This document shows, piece by piece, positions 26,905-35,696 of a DNA stretch of 51,347 bases. Origin of the DNA: Aliidiomarina maris (GTDB lineage: Bacteria; Pseudomonadota; Gammaproteobacteria; Enterobacterales; Alteromonadaceae). Positions within the stretch are counted from its first letter, which is position 1. The number at the start of each line of letters is the position of its first letter. Location: the NCBI RefSeq assembly GCF_003987335.1, contig NZ_PIPK01000018.1:1-51347 (forward strand), given 5' to 3'. Below the pieces are notes generated by a model, which was given only the letters and a program-made list of their open reading frames with translations, had not been told where the DNA came from and made no database searches. The position numbers were made by a program, and so were the translations under genes.

Positions 26905-28596
26905 ATGCGACAATTAACTTTGCTAGCCGCGATGAGCGTGCTGGCAACTGCGTGTTCACCGGCACAAACGCCGAGTGACAGCAGCCAAACCGATACCCAC
27001 CATTATGAGCCGCAGGTTGATGCCGACGGCTATGTCGATTACCACTTTAACGACCAATACCGTGAACATTTGCGTGTTTTGTCGTCTGACGAGTTTGAAG
27101 GCCGTGCGCCGGGCACCCGTGGTGAAGAACTCACCATTGAATACACCACCGCTGAATTTGAGCGCCTTGGTGTGCAGCCGTTAAATGGTGACAGCTACTT
27201 ACAGCCTGTGCCATTAGTGCGTATTGCCCCGACACGAGTCACTAACCTAAGCCTGCAGCATGACGGCGCTTCCAGCGAGTTTCGTTACCGCGAGCAAATG
27301 ATGGCTTGGACACCACGCGTCGTGGACGAAGTCAGCGTTGAAGCAAGCGAGATGGTGTTTGTGGGCTATGGTATTGTCGCCCCAGAGTTTGACTGGAATG
27401 ACTACGAAGGCCTCGATGTCGAAGGTAAAACCGTGGTCATGTTCGTCAATGACCCAGGCTATGCGACCCAAGACGATGCCTTATTTACAGGCAACGCGAT
27501 GACCTACTACGGGCGCTGGACCTACAAGTTTGAAGAAGCTGCGCGCCAAGGTGCAACTGGCGCGATCATTATTCATGAAACGGGACCTGCAGGGTATGGC
27601 TGGGGCGTGATTGCGGGCGGTTCGCCGGTGCGCTTTGATTTAGCCCGCGAAAACCGCAATATGCATCGTAGTGAAATTGAAGGCTGGATTACCGCAGAAA
27701 GTGCCGAAGCATTGTTTGCAAATGTCGGTATGAGCTTGGAAGAAGCTCATGCGAAAGCATTGTCGCAAGACTTTAGCCCGGTTGCGCTCAATACCCAAAT
27801 GTCGATGACCGTCGAAAATGAATTTGAGTATATCGATACCCACAACATCGCGGGCTACATTCCCGGCAGCAGTTACCCTGACGAGCATATTATTTATATG
27901 GCGCATTGGGATCACTTAGGTGTCGAGCCGATTAGTGGCGACATTTACAACGGCGCCCAAGATAATGCCAGTGGTACAGCTGGCGTGCTGTCTATCGCAG
28001 AAGAATTTGCCAATGGCGAACAACCCGAGCGTTCAGTCGTGTTTTTACTCGTCGGTGCAGAAGAGCGTGGCCTACTTGGCTCTGCTTGGTATGCTGACAA
28101 CCCGTTACTACCGTTAGAACAAGCGGTTGCTGGCATCAATATGGACGTGCTGAATGTGTATGGTCCGATGCGCGACTTCGTCGTTGTCGGTTGGGAAAAC
28201 TCGGATATGCAGGACTATGCCGCACCATTTGTGGAAATGCAGAACCGTTATTTAGCCCCTGAAACCAACCCTGAAGCGGGTATTTTCTACCGCTCCGATC
28301 ACTTCAGTCTAGCCAAGCAAGGCGTGCCAGTATTATACGCAAAAGGTGGCAACGACCACTTTGAGCAAGGGCAAGCTTGGGGTGAAGAGCAGCGCGCTAT
28401 TTATAACGCCGAGGCCTACCACAAACCTGGCGACGAGTATGACCCAGAGTGGGACTTACGCGGTGCCCATCAAGACATGTGGATATACTTTCGTGTCGGA
28501 CAGCAGCTCGCCAATAGTCGCGACTGGCCGCGCTGGGCACAAGGTAATGAGTTCGAAGCATTACGCTTAGAATCAGCGCAACAACGTCAGCCATAA
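26905..28596 (+). CDS. M28 family metallopeptidase lipoprotein with PA domain
   Basis: A 563-aa exported zinc aminopeptidase-type protein. The signal ends at a lipobox (LATAC, Cys 17), so it should be anchored to a membrane. A PA-type insertion (about 150-300) precedes the catalytic core. Zinc and catalytic residues: HWDHLG (about 332-337), DNASGTAG (about 352-359), EERGLLGS (about 392-399), INMDVLN (about 415-421) and the last ligand His in YRSDHFSLAKQGVP (about 463-476). It probably releases N-terminal amino acids from peptides in the periplasm. ACGAGG precedes the ATG. It converges with the glycosyltransferase gene 4 bp away, with no separate terminator seen. Confidence 0.9.
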   Translation: MRQLTLLAAMSVLATACSPAQTPSDSSQTDTHHYEPQVDADGYVDYHFNDQYREHLRVLSSDEFEGRAPGTRGEELTIEYTTAEFERLGVQPLNGDSYLQPVPLVRIAPTRVTNLSLQHDGASSEFRYREQMMAWTPRVVDEVSVEASEMVFVGYGIVAPEFDWNDYEGLDVEGKTVVMFVNDPGYATQDDALFTGNAMTYYGRWTYKFEEAARQGATGAIIIHETGPAGYGWGVIAGGSPVRFDLARENRNMHRSEIEGWITAESAEALFANVGMSLEEAHAKALSQDFSPVALNTQMSMTVENEFEYIDTHNIAGYIPGSSYPDEHIIYMAHWDHLGVEPISGDIYNGAQDNASGTAGVLSIAEEFANGEQPERSVVFLLVGAEERGLLGSAWYADNPLLPLEQAVAGINMDVLNVYGPMRDFVVVGWENSDMQDYAAPFVEMQNRYLAPETNPEAGIFYRSDHFSLAKQGVPVLYAKGGNDHFEQGQAWGEEQRAIYNAEAYHKPGDEYDPEWDLRGAHQDMWIYFRVGQQLANSRDWPRWAQGNEFEALRLESAQQRQP

Positions 28597-28600
28597 CTGA

Positions 28601-29659
28601 TTAAGCGCGGCGCCGGGTGTCCAAGGTTTGGGACCACAGGCGCTGCGCTAACTGACGCACATCACCACGGCGGGGATCCATCAGCCATTGCGCTAATTGT
28701 GGCGCCACTTGCGGCCAACTCAACTGCGCCGCGTCAGGCTCTTTTAACCAAGCCAGCAACGCTTGCGCATCCAAACTTAAACACACAGTGGCGAGTTTTT
28801 GCGCATCCAGATAGTGTGCATTGGCATATTGCTCAAACTGGCCTTTCAATGGCTTAATCAGCAATTTCTTACCTGCAGCAAGGGCTTCACTACTAGTACC
28901 AAACCCAGCATTTGAGATGACCCCCTGCGCGGGTGCAAAAGCCTGCTGAAAGCCACTTCGCGAGGGCGCGTGAAATACTGCGTTGGGCGTCGTTGCCGCC
29001 GTCGCTTCTGGGTGGAACACATCAAACGTGTAATGCGGCACCAGAGTGTGTAACTGCACTAAAAGATCTGCTATCTCAGCTAGCGGCTCAAACGGCAAAT
29101 AGACTAAGTAACGGTTAGCGTGCGCGGCCAGATCGCAGTTGTCTGCTGGCTCGATAATAGGTGGCAACGTGTAGTCATTCAGGGGGCGCCAGTGCGTGCC
29201 AAGGGCAATTTGGCAGGGAGCAAACTGCTTAATCATCGCTCGCTGCAAAGCGGTTGACGGTAAACTCGAATGCGCTTGGGTAAATGCATACTGGCGACCA
29301 AGACCGATACAAGGCACGCCTTGACGCTTTGCTGCCCACGCCGTCACGGGTTCAAAGTCAGTCACCACTAAATCAAAGCTCGATAAATCCAGATGGTGAA
29401 CATCATGCCAGAACTTCCACCATGGATTATGGCTGATGGTATCAACCACTGACACGCGGCCATTGCGGGTCGCGAAACTTAGCCCGTCGCGCCACCAGTA
29501 ATCGCCAAGCGGTTGAATGCCGAATAAACGTGTCTGCTCGCGGCCGGAAATGAGAAACTGCACGTCCGTATGCGGGTGTTCTACCAATGCGGTTGCCATT
29601 GCGCGAGCCCGAGTCAGGTGGCCGTTGCCAGTACCTTGAACGCCATAAAGAATACGCAT
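28601..29659 (-). CDS. MJ1255/VC2487-type glycosyltransferase
   Basis: A 352-aa GT-B-like protein. The N-terminal VQGTGNGHLTRARAM (about 7-21) is the hallmark of the MJ1255/VC2487 family, related to MurG/UDP-glucuronosyl transferases. The nucleotide-sugar part includes GVISNAGFGTSSEAL (about 243-257), which resembles the donor-binding loop. The acceptor is unknown. Its ATG shares one base with the stop of the upstream PAP2 gene (TAATG), so the two are translationally coupled and probably act on the same lipid-linked sugar. Confidence 0.87.
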   Translation of the reverse strand: MRILYGVQGTGNGHLTRARAMATALVEHPHTDVQFLISGREQTRLFGIQPLGDYWWRDGLSFATRNGRVSVVDTISHNPWWKFWHDVHHLDLSSFDLVVTDFEPVTAWAAKRQGVPCIGLGRQYAFTQAHSSLPSTALQRAMIKQFAPCQIALGTHWRPLNDYTLPPIIEPADNCDLAAHANRYLVYLPFEPLAEIADLLVQLHTLVPHYTFDVFHPEATAATTPNAVFHAPSRSGFQQAFAPAQGVISNAGFGTSSEALAAGKKLLIKPLKGQFEQYANAHYLDAQKLATVCLSLDAQALLAWLKEPDAAQLSWPQVAPQLAQWLMDPRRGDVRQLAQRLWSQTLDTRRRA

Positions 29660-30186
29660 TATGCAACTCCAGCCAAAAATAAACCTAAAACACCTAAACT
29701 ACCGCCCAATACAGCGCCTGCGACAATATCGGTGGGGTAATGCACGCCCAAAGCCACGCGAGACAAGCCTATCGCCGACGCCCACGCAAACACCAGCCAT
29801 GCGGCGTCGGGCATAATCACACTGGTTACCGTCGCAAATACAAAGGCAGCGGCGGTGTGGCCTGATGGGAAACTAAATTTATCGCTGGCTTTTATCACCG
29901 CACATATTTTTAAACGCTGATGCGGGCGCTGGCGCTTGAGTGTATTTTTAAGTACCAGATAAATGGGCACTTCGAGGGCATAAGCGAGTAGTAAGGTGGT
30001 AAACAGCAACGCGGCGTTTGGATGCTCATGCAGATATAATGCAGCGCATATCACCGCGTACATCCAGCCATCACCACTTAATGAAATAGTGCGCGCAAGC
30101 ATTGCCTTGGTCGAGCGACGCAGCGCGCTACTTAGCCAAATATAGGACAGTTCGTCATACCGTTGAATGTGCTGTAACCATTTCAT
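29659..30186 (-). CDS. PAP2 family membrane phosphatase
   Basis: A 175-aa integral membrane phosphatase. All three PAP2 motifs are present: KNTLKRQRP, PSGHT (catalytic His) and SRVALGVHYPTDIVAG. About five membrane helices surround them. Likely substrates are lipid phosphates such as undecaprenyl pyrophosphate or phosphatidic acid. The open frame reaches 30267, but the ATG at 30186 (MKWLQH) gives the normal PAP2 N-terminus. It is coupled to the glycosyltransferase, which suggests recycling of a polyprenyl or other lipid carrier. Confidence 0.88.
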   Translation of the reverse strand: MKWLQHIQRYDELSYIWLSSALRRSTKAMLARTISLSGDGWMYAVICAALYLHEHPNAALLFTTLLLAYALEVPIYLVLKNTLKRQRPHQRLKICAVIKASDKFSFPSGHTAAAFVFATVTSVIMPDAAWLVFAWASAIGLSRVALGVHYPTDIVAGAVLGGSLGVLGLFLAGVA

Positions 30187-30357
30187 CTGCGTATCCTGGC
30201 TGGTCGAATTGTGAGCAAAATAAGCGCCTTTAATGACAGTCTTGTTACATCGCAGTGAAGCAATCATGACAATTTACTGATGTTTGTTTGGTGAGCCATT
30301 AATTGCAGCTTGGAATGCTGCTATAGTGGCCATCTGTTAAATCTTAAGCACTTGTAA

Positions 30358-31275
30358 ATGAAACTAAAGTTACTCTTAACCGTGGTGATGCTGCTGTGGG
30401 CTAACTGTGCCTTGGCAAACAACCATCCGGCAACCGTATTCCCATGGCCACAACCAGGTCAGCAGGTCATTGGGGACATCCAGTACACGCGGGTTGCGGC
30501 GGGTGAAACCTTACTCGACATTGCCGAGCGCTACGCGTTGGGATTTGCCGATATACGCGATGCTAATCCAAATTTAGACCCTTGGATCCCAGAGGTTGGT
30601 GCTGAAGTGGTACTACCGACACAATACATTTTGCCCGCAGTGCCATGGCAAGGCATTGTGGTTAACCTGGCCGAATATCGGTTGTATCACTTTTTACCCG
30701 AGCGCCAGCAAATTCATAGTTATCCGATTGGCATCGGACAAAGCAATTCGCCAACTCCCCAAGGCGATATGCATATTACTGCACGTATTCCTAACCCAAC
30801 CTGGTATCCACCAGCGTCCGTGATTGCAAGGTGGCAGTCACAAGGCCGCGAGGTGCGTCGGCAAATACCTGCAGGCCCCGATAACCCGTTAGGTCCGTTT
30901 GCGATTAACTTGAGCGCCCAAGGTTACTTAATTCATGGCACCAACCAAAGGTTTGGTATTGGCGCGCAAGCAAGTGCAGGGTGTATCCGCATGAATAACT
31001 GGGATATCGAAGCATTAGTTGGCAATACCCAAATTGGGGTAGCGGTACGAATTATCGATCAACCCGTGCAAATTGGGGTACTAGAACAACAGCTGTATCT
31101 CAAAGCCCAGCGTCCACTCGGCGGCCAAGTCGACTACCCCAGCGCTGCGCAAATACACGCGCAAGTGTTACAAGCATTCGAGGCGCTAGGCAACGCTGAA
31201 CGTCAGCTTGATTTAACGAGTGTCGAAAAAATATACCATCAACGGCTTGGCATCAGTACCCAAGTCACGCTATAG
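30358..31275 (+). CDS. L,D-transpeptidase with LysM domain (ErfK/YbiS family)
   Basis: A 305-aa periplasmic enzyme. The signal peptide ends at ALA-N (residues 18-21), LysM lies at about 43-88, and the YkuD catalytic domain at about 97-225. The motif HGTNQRFGIGAQASAGCIRM gives H193 and C209, the catalytic dyad. E. coli homologues (ErfK, YbiS, YcfS) attach Braun lipoprotein to peptidoglycan; YnhG and YcbB make 3-3 crosslinks. A small coiled-coil lipoprotein gene follows 32 bp downstream, a natural candidate substrate. Confidence 0.92.
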   Translation: MKLKLLLTVVMLLWANCALANNHPATVFPWPQPGQQVIGDIQYTRVAAGETLLDIAERYALGFADIRDANPNLDPWIPEVGAEVVLPTQYILPAVPWQGIVVNLAEYRLYHFLPERQQIHSYPIGIGQSNSPTPQGDMHITARIPNPTWYPPASVIARWQSQGREVRRQIPAGPDNPLGPFAINLSAQGYLIHGTNQRFGIGAQASAGCIRMNNWDIEALVGNTQIGVAVRIIDQPVQIGVLEQQLYLKAQRPLGGQVDYPSAAQIHAQVLQAFEALGNAERQLDLTSVEKIYHQRLGISTQVTL

Positions 31276-31307
31276 ATGATCTATAGCCATTTGCTCAGGA
31301 ACTCTTT

Positions 31308-31580
31308 ATGCCATATAAACAATTAGCTCAATTGATACCTATCTCATTGCTCGGCTTGATGCTTACAGGCTGCGCTAGTCACGACAGCACTATTGACGAT
31401 TTAGAGTCGCGCTTACGCAGCACTGAGCGCGCTCTGGAGGCTTGCCAAGTTCGTCAGTCTGAAGCCGATGAACGCTTAGCCCGTGCGCAAGCTCAAACCG
31501 AAGAAGCTCGCTTGCGCGCCAACGAGCTTGAACTTCGAATGTCACGAATGGAAGCTCGAATGGGTGGCAAAGTCGATTAA
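31308..31580 (+). CDS. small coiled-coil lipoprotein, Lpp/OprI-like
   Basis: A 90-aa lipoprotein. The lipobox LTGC puts the acylated Cys at residue 22. The remaining 68 residues are a continuous heptad-rich, Ala/Leu/Glu/Arg-rich coiled coil (IDDLESRLRSTERALEAC, then ARLRANELELRMSRMEARM). This is the plan of Lpp/OprI alanine-zipper outer-membrane lipoproteins. It ends GGKVD rather than in the C-terminal Lys that Lpp links to peptidoglycan; the lysine is third from the end. AGGA precedes the ATG. It follows an L,D-transpeptidase gene and has its own terminator. Confidence 0.8.
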   Translation: MPYKQLAQLIPISLLGLMLTGCASHDSTIDDLESRLRSTERALEACQVRQSEADERLARAQAQTEEARLRANELELRMSRMEARMGGKVD

Positions 31581-31614
31581 TTAGTTCGCGCCGTCCTAGG
31601 ACATAATTGATTTT

Positions 31615-31637
31615 AAAGGCTCTTTTAAGGGCCTTTT
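31615..31637 (+). terminator. intrinsic terminator after the lipoprotein gene
   Basis: AAAGGCTCTT, short loop, AAGGGCCTTT and a T tract; a 10-bp stem with one G-U pair. It separates the transpeptidase pair from the csgD-like gene. Confidence 0.75.
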
Positions 31638-31726
31638 TTAGTGCATATTTGATTCTTTATGATAGTCTTAATGATGAAATCTTAACAAATGGGCTACGCT
31701 CCATTAAATGGGTTATGAGGGATGTT

Positions 31727-32404
31727 ATGTCTAAATATAATAAATTCCTGATAGTATCTAATAGCGCGAAACCATCTAACGTGGCATTACTCGCTAATTC
31801 TATCGATATCAGTACGGACACTAAAAATCGAGCCGAGTTGTTTCACATGGACGTCGACGATACTGCAATGGTTGCATATTCCATGGCAGGTAAACAGTTA
31901 TCGCACAACCATGTGGCCAATGAAGTGCACCTGATTGCACAGCGCTTTCCAATTTTTATTTTTGATGCGGCCCGAGGTAGTTGTGACCCGCAACAAGCGT
32001 TAGACCTCGGTGTGCGCGGTATTATTTATTGCGATGAGCAATTAGATAAACTTCTGACCGCATTTAAAGTGCTGAGCGAAGGCCAGCTGTATTACCCGCG
32101 CTGGTTGTTGTCTGAATTGGTCAACGAAATGTTGACGCGACGTATCGAACAAACCAATAGCAGTGATAGCGCATTCCCTCACACCGCCCTCACCAAGCAA
32201 GAATTGAATATTGTTAAGCTTGTAGCGCAAGGTGCGCGTAATAAGGAAGTCGCGTATCAGCTCAACATTAGCGCGCATACGGTGAAAACCCACCTGTCTT
32301 CAATTTTCCGTAAAACTCAGGCAAGAAACCGCGTTGAATTACTGCGCTGGTCACAACAATCAAATATTGTTAATTACCATCCTGACTTCACGGTGAAGGG
32401 CTAA
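31727..32404 (+). CDS. csgD: CsgD-like LuxR-family regulator of the curli locus
   Basis: A 225-aa regulator of CsgD/VpsT type. It has a receiver-like N domain (about 5-130, without a convincing phospho-site) and a LuxR helix-turn-helix at the C-terminus (LTKQELNIVKLVAQGARNKE, then SAHTVKTHLSSIFRKTQARN). At the spot where VpsT has its c-di-GMP motif W[FLM][TS]R, the sequence reads YYPR. The open frame starts at 31607 inside a terminator; GAGGG before the ATG at 31727 gives the true start. It converges with the first long curlin gene and is the obvious candidate to bind the shared 18-bp elements of the curli operons. Confidence 0.85.
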   Translation: MSKYNKFLIVSNSAKPSNVALLANSIDISTDTKNRAELFHMDVDDTAMVAYSMAGKQLSHNHVANEVHLIAQRFPIFIFDAARGSCDPQQALDLGVRGIIYCDEQLDKLLTAFKVLSEGQLYYPRWLLSELVNEMLTRRIEQTNSSDSAFPHTALTKQELNIVKLVAQGARNKEVAYQLNISAHTVKTHLSSIFRKTQARNRVELLRWSQQSNIVNYHPDFTVKG

Positions 32405-32460
32405 GTACTCAGGCCAGTAGATGATGTCGCCAGATACTGCTCACCGGGTAACAATTATAA

Positions 32461-32489
32461 AAAAAGCGCCGATACTATCGGCGCTTTTT
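32461..32489. terminator. bidirectional intrinsic terminator
   Basis: AAAAAGCGCCGATA, one-base centre, TATCGGCGCTTTTT, a long symmetric stem with A/T tracts on both sides. It ends csgD (+) and the long curlin gene (-). Confidence 0.93.
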
Positions 32490-32514
32490 GCGATTAAGGT
32501 TTAAGCCTTATTGA

Positions 32515-34224
32515 TTAGTTTTGACTAACAACCGCGCTATTGAAACTACCAGCCTGTGACACGTTAATCATACTCGCGTGACTTAGCTGAGCACCTTGAA
32601 TCACGTTGCGTGCACCCTGTTGAATTAAATCAACTTGTCCAAAGTCACCACCGACATGGAAACCACCCACACCGCCGAGGCCTTCTACGCGGTTGCTGGC
32701 ATTACTAGAAGGGCCACCTTGAATCATCGACACATCGTTCATTGAGCCAGTCAACAGCAACGAGATAGAGCTGAACGCGCCACCTTGATGCGTGTTCACC
32801 GTGTTGTCAGTCACGTGTGTACCGTCAGTGGTAATGTCTAAACTTACACCATTGTGAATCTGGTAAGCGTCGAAGTAGTTGGCGTCACCGGTGATATCAA
32901 AATTCATAAATTGACCACCACCAGAACGAGCCACGGCGTACACTTGGTTGTCATCACCATTGATTAATACGGTGGTGTCGCTGTTGCGGCGGTCACTTAA
33001 GGTTTCGCGCACGCTGACCACGTTGCTATCGCCATCAATCGAGATAGCGATATCATTGTTATAGCCACCTTGCCACACTAATACATCGTTACTGTCGCCG
33101 GCAACTTGGGCCGCTAAGTCGTTGCCGTACTGGCGCTGAAACACATCAAAGCTATTCATTGAGCCATCGACTGCGATATCTGCCGCGTTGTCATTGCCAA
33201 TTTGTTCAACCGTAGCAACATTCGAGTCACCCGACGCACTGAAGGCGGCACTATGTGCGGTACCAGTTTGGCTTACGCTAACATCGTTGAGGTCACCAAC
33301 TAAAGCAACTGAAGCGCTGTGTGAGCTGCCGTCTTGCGCGCTAACTACACTATTTGCGTCACCTGACATACTCACAACTGAGCTGCTGCCTGACGCCGAC
33401 ATACCGCCTTGGGTTTGTGTACTTTGGTTGCCGTCACCCGTTGCCGAGCTACTCGCGAATTGACCCGAACCTGATTGCTCAACGCTCTGATCGTTATTGT
33501 CGCCAACCGCACTCACTAGAGCTTCTGAGCCTACACCCATTTGGCTTACTGATGCTTGGTTCCCACTACCTAACTGAGATACGTCAGCAAACTCACCCAT
33601 ACCTAACTGAGCAACAGCGGCGGTGTTAACGTCACCAGACTGAGCAATATAGGCGTCATTCATCATGCCCGCTTGCACCACGTCAGCAAAGTTCGGGTCA
33701 CCAGTCGCAACAATCACTGCACCGTTTGCAGCCGCCCATTGCTCAATAGACGCAAAGTTACCGTCTCCGGTTACCAAAATAGTGGCGTCGTTGGCGCCGC
33801 CCGCTAACTGAGCGATAATCGCGGTGTTACTGTCACCCGTTAGTTCAGCTAATGCATCGTTACCTGCACTTAATAGCTGCTCAATTGAGGTAAAGTTGAA
33901 TGAACCAAACTGTGAAGAATCCGCACGGTTTAACATCGCGCCTTGCTGAATCGAGGTTTCGTTCTCATCACCAATTTGCTGTGCCCAGGCATCATTACCC
34001 ATGCTCAACATGAAGAAATTCATGCCACCACTTTGGTCAATCAGTAATAAGTTAGCGGTGCCTTGCTGGTCACCCCAAGCAGACAAGTTACTACCACTTT
34101 GAGTGACTGTCGCACTGTTCTGGACACCTGATTGAGTCAGCTGAGCGTCATTGTTTGAGGCCATTGCAGTACCTGAAAGCGCAAGCGCTACAGATAAAGC
34201 TAAAATTGATTTTGTTGTTTTCAT
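32515..34224 (-). CDS. csgA1: very long curlin-repeat amyloid subunit 1 (CsgA-like, 569 aa)
   Basis: Exported protein with a signal peptide ending at AMA-SN (about residues 21-23). Nearly the whole chain is curlin-type beta-strand repeats. An N-terminal part is classical (QLTQSGVQNSATVTQSGS). About 17 units of roughly 22 residues follow (128-470), each opening with G-D-x-N at the turn, then a strand ending in Gln, then a second strand. A C-terminal module is shared with the 491-aa paralogue. CsgA in E. coli has 5 units and 151 aa. It should be secreted through CsgG and polymerise on CsgB. It has its own promoter region and an 18-bp operator. I see no equivalent of the N22 sorting peptide. Confidence 0.85.
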   Translation of the reverse strand: MKTTKSILALSVALALSGTAMASNNDAQLTQSGVQNSATVTQSGSNLSAWGDQQGTANLLLIDQSGGMNFFMLSMGNDAWAQQIGDENETSIQQGAMLNRADSSQFGSFNFTSIEQLLSAGNDALAELTGDSNTAIIAQLAGGANDATILVTGDGNFASIEQWAAANGAVIVATGDPNFADVVQAGMMNDAYIAQSGDVNTAAVAQLGMGEFADVSQLGSGNQASVSQMGVGSEALVSAVGDNNDQSVEQSGSGQFASSSATGDGNQSTQTQGGMSASGSSSVVSMSGDANSVVSAQDGSSHSASVALVGDLNDVSVSQTGTAHSAAFSASGDSNVATVEQIGNDNAADIAVDGSMNSFDVFQRQYGNDLAAQVAGDSNDVLVWQGGYNNDIAISIDGDSNVVSVRETLSDRRNSDTTVLINGDDNQVYAVARSGGGQFMNFDITGDANYFDAYQIHNGVSLDITTDGTHVTDNTVNTHQGGAFSSISLLLTGSMNDVSMIQGGPSSNASNRVEGLGGVGGFHVGGDFGQVDLIQQGARNVIQGAQLSHASMINVSQAGSFNSAVVSQN

Positions 34225-34337
34225 TGTAAGCTTCCTAATAAATAGTGCTGCAACCCCAAACCCCCGGTGCTAGCAGCGTATAGTTACCCAATACTGCGTT
34301 TATCACACCGCTTAGTGTGGGCGACAAATTCAGCGGT

Positions 34338-34355
34338 AACAATCGTATTTAAGGG
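34338..34355 (-). promoter_or_regulatory. shared curli-locus operator, copy 1
   Basis: On the minus strand CCCTTAAATACGATTGTT. The last 12 bases are identical in three copies, each upstream of one curli transcription unit. This copy is 114 bp upstream of the long curlin 1 start. Confidence 0.7.
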
Positions 34356-34477
34356 TTAATACGCCAACAGTGAATATACATAAAAATCATTTAAATCAAC
34401 AAGATAAAACAAAATCGATAGATTTAAGATGCCAATGAACTAGGTCAAAACGGTGATATTTCGGTGATCTTTTTTAT

Positions 34478-34504
34478 AAAAAAAGCTGCAACAAAGCAGC
34501 TTTT
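34478..34504 (-). terminator. intrinsic terminator of csgBEFG
   Basis: On the minus strand AAAAGCTGC, loop TTTGTT, GCAGC then seven T, just after the csgG stop. Confidence 0.88.
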
Positions 34505-34522
34505 CAATCGTGGTTGGAAATC

Positions 34523-35278
34523 TTATGCGCGCCAGAAACCGCGCTCTTGTCCTTTTTCAATTAATTCAACTAATGCTGCTTCCATAGCACGCTGCACCGA
34601 GTGCTGAACCGGTTCGTTCATCGAAAAGCCACCTTCTGCCTCAAGTAAACGATTCAAAGAAACATAACGGAATAAACCAGCGCGTAGCTCCATTGAAAAC
34701 ACCTTCTTAGTGGCTGACACTGAAATCAGTACTTGCCCCGTATGCACATCCACCGCACGCAAATACACGCTGACCTGGTCTTCTCGGTACAATTCTGACG
34801 CGCCAATACCGAAATATTCCATCCCGATACCGCCCGTAGTCACATTGGTGTCATAAGCGATGATGCCACCTTCAAGTAATAACCGAGCTTCGCGCAGTGG
34901 CGGTAATTCCTGACCATTACGAGCTGAATTATGAATTTGACGCTCAGTCAGCAAGTTCTGCAAGTTTTCGCGCTCTAACGGCGAAAACCAGCCAGAATCA
35001 AGCAGCAGCTGCATCATCATCGAGGTACCACCTTGAGTGACTGCGGTAGAGAAACTCGACACATTGGCTTGCGGCTTATACTGACCTGTTTGGTCACGAA
35101 AAGCATATACAGTCACTGGGATCGGTGAGCTTGGACGTGGTTGCTCACGCAGGTATTCCATCGTTGAACTACGCTGATCTATCGACGCCGGTTCAATATT
35201 CATGTGGGTCGGCTTGGGCACCATGGAGCAACCAGAAATGACTAGGCTGGTCAGCGCTACGACTAGGATTTTACGCAT
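34523..35278 (-). CDS. csgG: curli secretion pore lipoprotein CsgG
   Basis: A 251-aa outer-membrane lipoprotein with lipobox ISGC (Cys about 17). Family blocks are VYAFRDQTGQYKP, TAVTQGGTSMMMQLLLDSGWF, RENLQNLLTERQI and LLLEGGIIAYDTN. Also present are a transmembrane-hairpin region (about 135-160, GIGMEYFGIGAS) and VSATKKVFSMEL. CsgG forms the nonameric export channel for curli subunits. It is the last gene of csgB-csgE-csgF-csgG and starts 1 bp after csgF. Confidence 0.95.
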   Translation of the reverse strand: MRKILVVALTSLVISGCSMVPKPTHMNIEPASIDQRSSTMEYLREQPRPSSPIPVTVYAFRDQTGQYKPQANVSSFSTAVTQGGTSMMMQLLLDSGWFSPLERENLQNLLTERQIHNSARNGQELPPLREARLLLEGGIIAYDTNVTTGGIGMEYFGIGASELYREDQVSVYLRAVDVHTGQVLISVSATKKVFSMELRAGLFRYVSLNRLLEAEGGFSMNEPVQHSVQRAMEAALVELIEKGQERGFWRA

Positions 35279-35279
35279 G

Positions 35280-35687
35280 TTAGCCTCCCCATCCTGGCAT
35301 CGTGATGACCGTCAATTCACCACTTGCGTTATTGGTGATATACACCAGCACACTGCCATCTGGCTGACCAATGACTTCGACCGTGTACTCACCTGTGTCA
35401 TAAATACCTTCAACAAGCTCACCATCGGCAATGCGGCGAGTTAACGAGTTGATGATGTTGCGTTCCAATTGCTCTTGGAAGCGCTGTACAAATGAACGCT
35501 GGCTGGTATCAGCACGGTGTGCATTCTGGCTTTGTGCCTTTTGCAATAAAAACGAGCCATTCAACGGGTTACCGCCAAAACTGGGGTTGATAGGTTCATA
35601 CACTAACTGTGTTGCCATCACAGGCTTCGACATGCATGCTGCAGCGATGACCACGGTTATGGCAGATGCTTTGAATAGGGTTTTCAT
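35280..35687 (-). CDS. csgF: curli assembly factor CsgF
   Basis: A 135-aa exported protein with signal peptide ending at VMA (about 23-25). The CsgF signature PSFGGNPLNGSFLLQKAQSQN (about 34-54) is nearly the same as in E. coli. This segment is the part known to sit in the CsgG pore; the rest helps anchor the nucleator CsgB at the cell surface. The C-terminal half is more divergent and ends in TMPGWGG. It lies between csgE and csgG in one operon. Confidence 0.94.
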   Translation of the reverse strand: MKTLFKASAITVVIAAACMSKPVMATQLVYEPINPSFGGNPLNGSFLLQKAQSQNAHRADTSQRSFVQRFQEQLERNIINSLTRRIADGELVEGIYDTGEYTVEVIGQPDGSVLVYITNNASGELTVITMPGWGG

Positions 35688-35696
35688 ATGCTCACC

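Noticed and set aside
31607-31726. N-terminal extension of the CsgD-like gene by 40 codons
   Set aside because: It would begin before the terminator of the previous gene and has no ribosome site; the ATG at 31727 has one.
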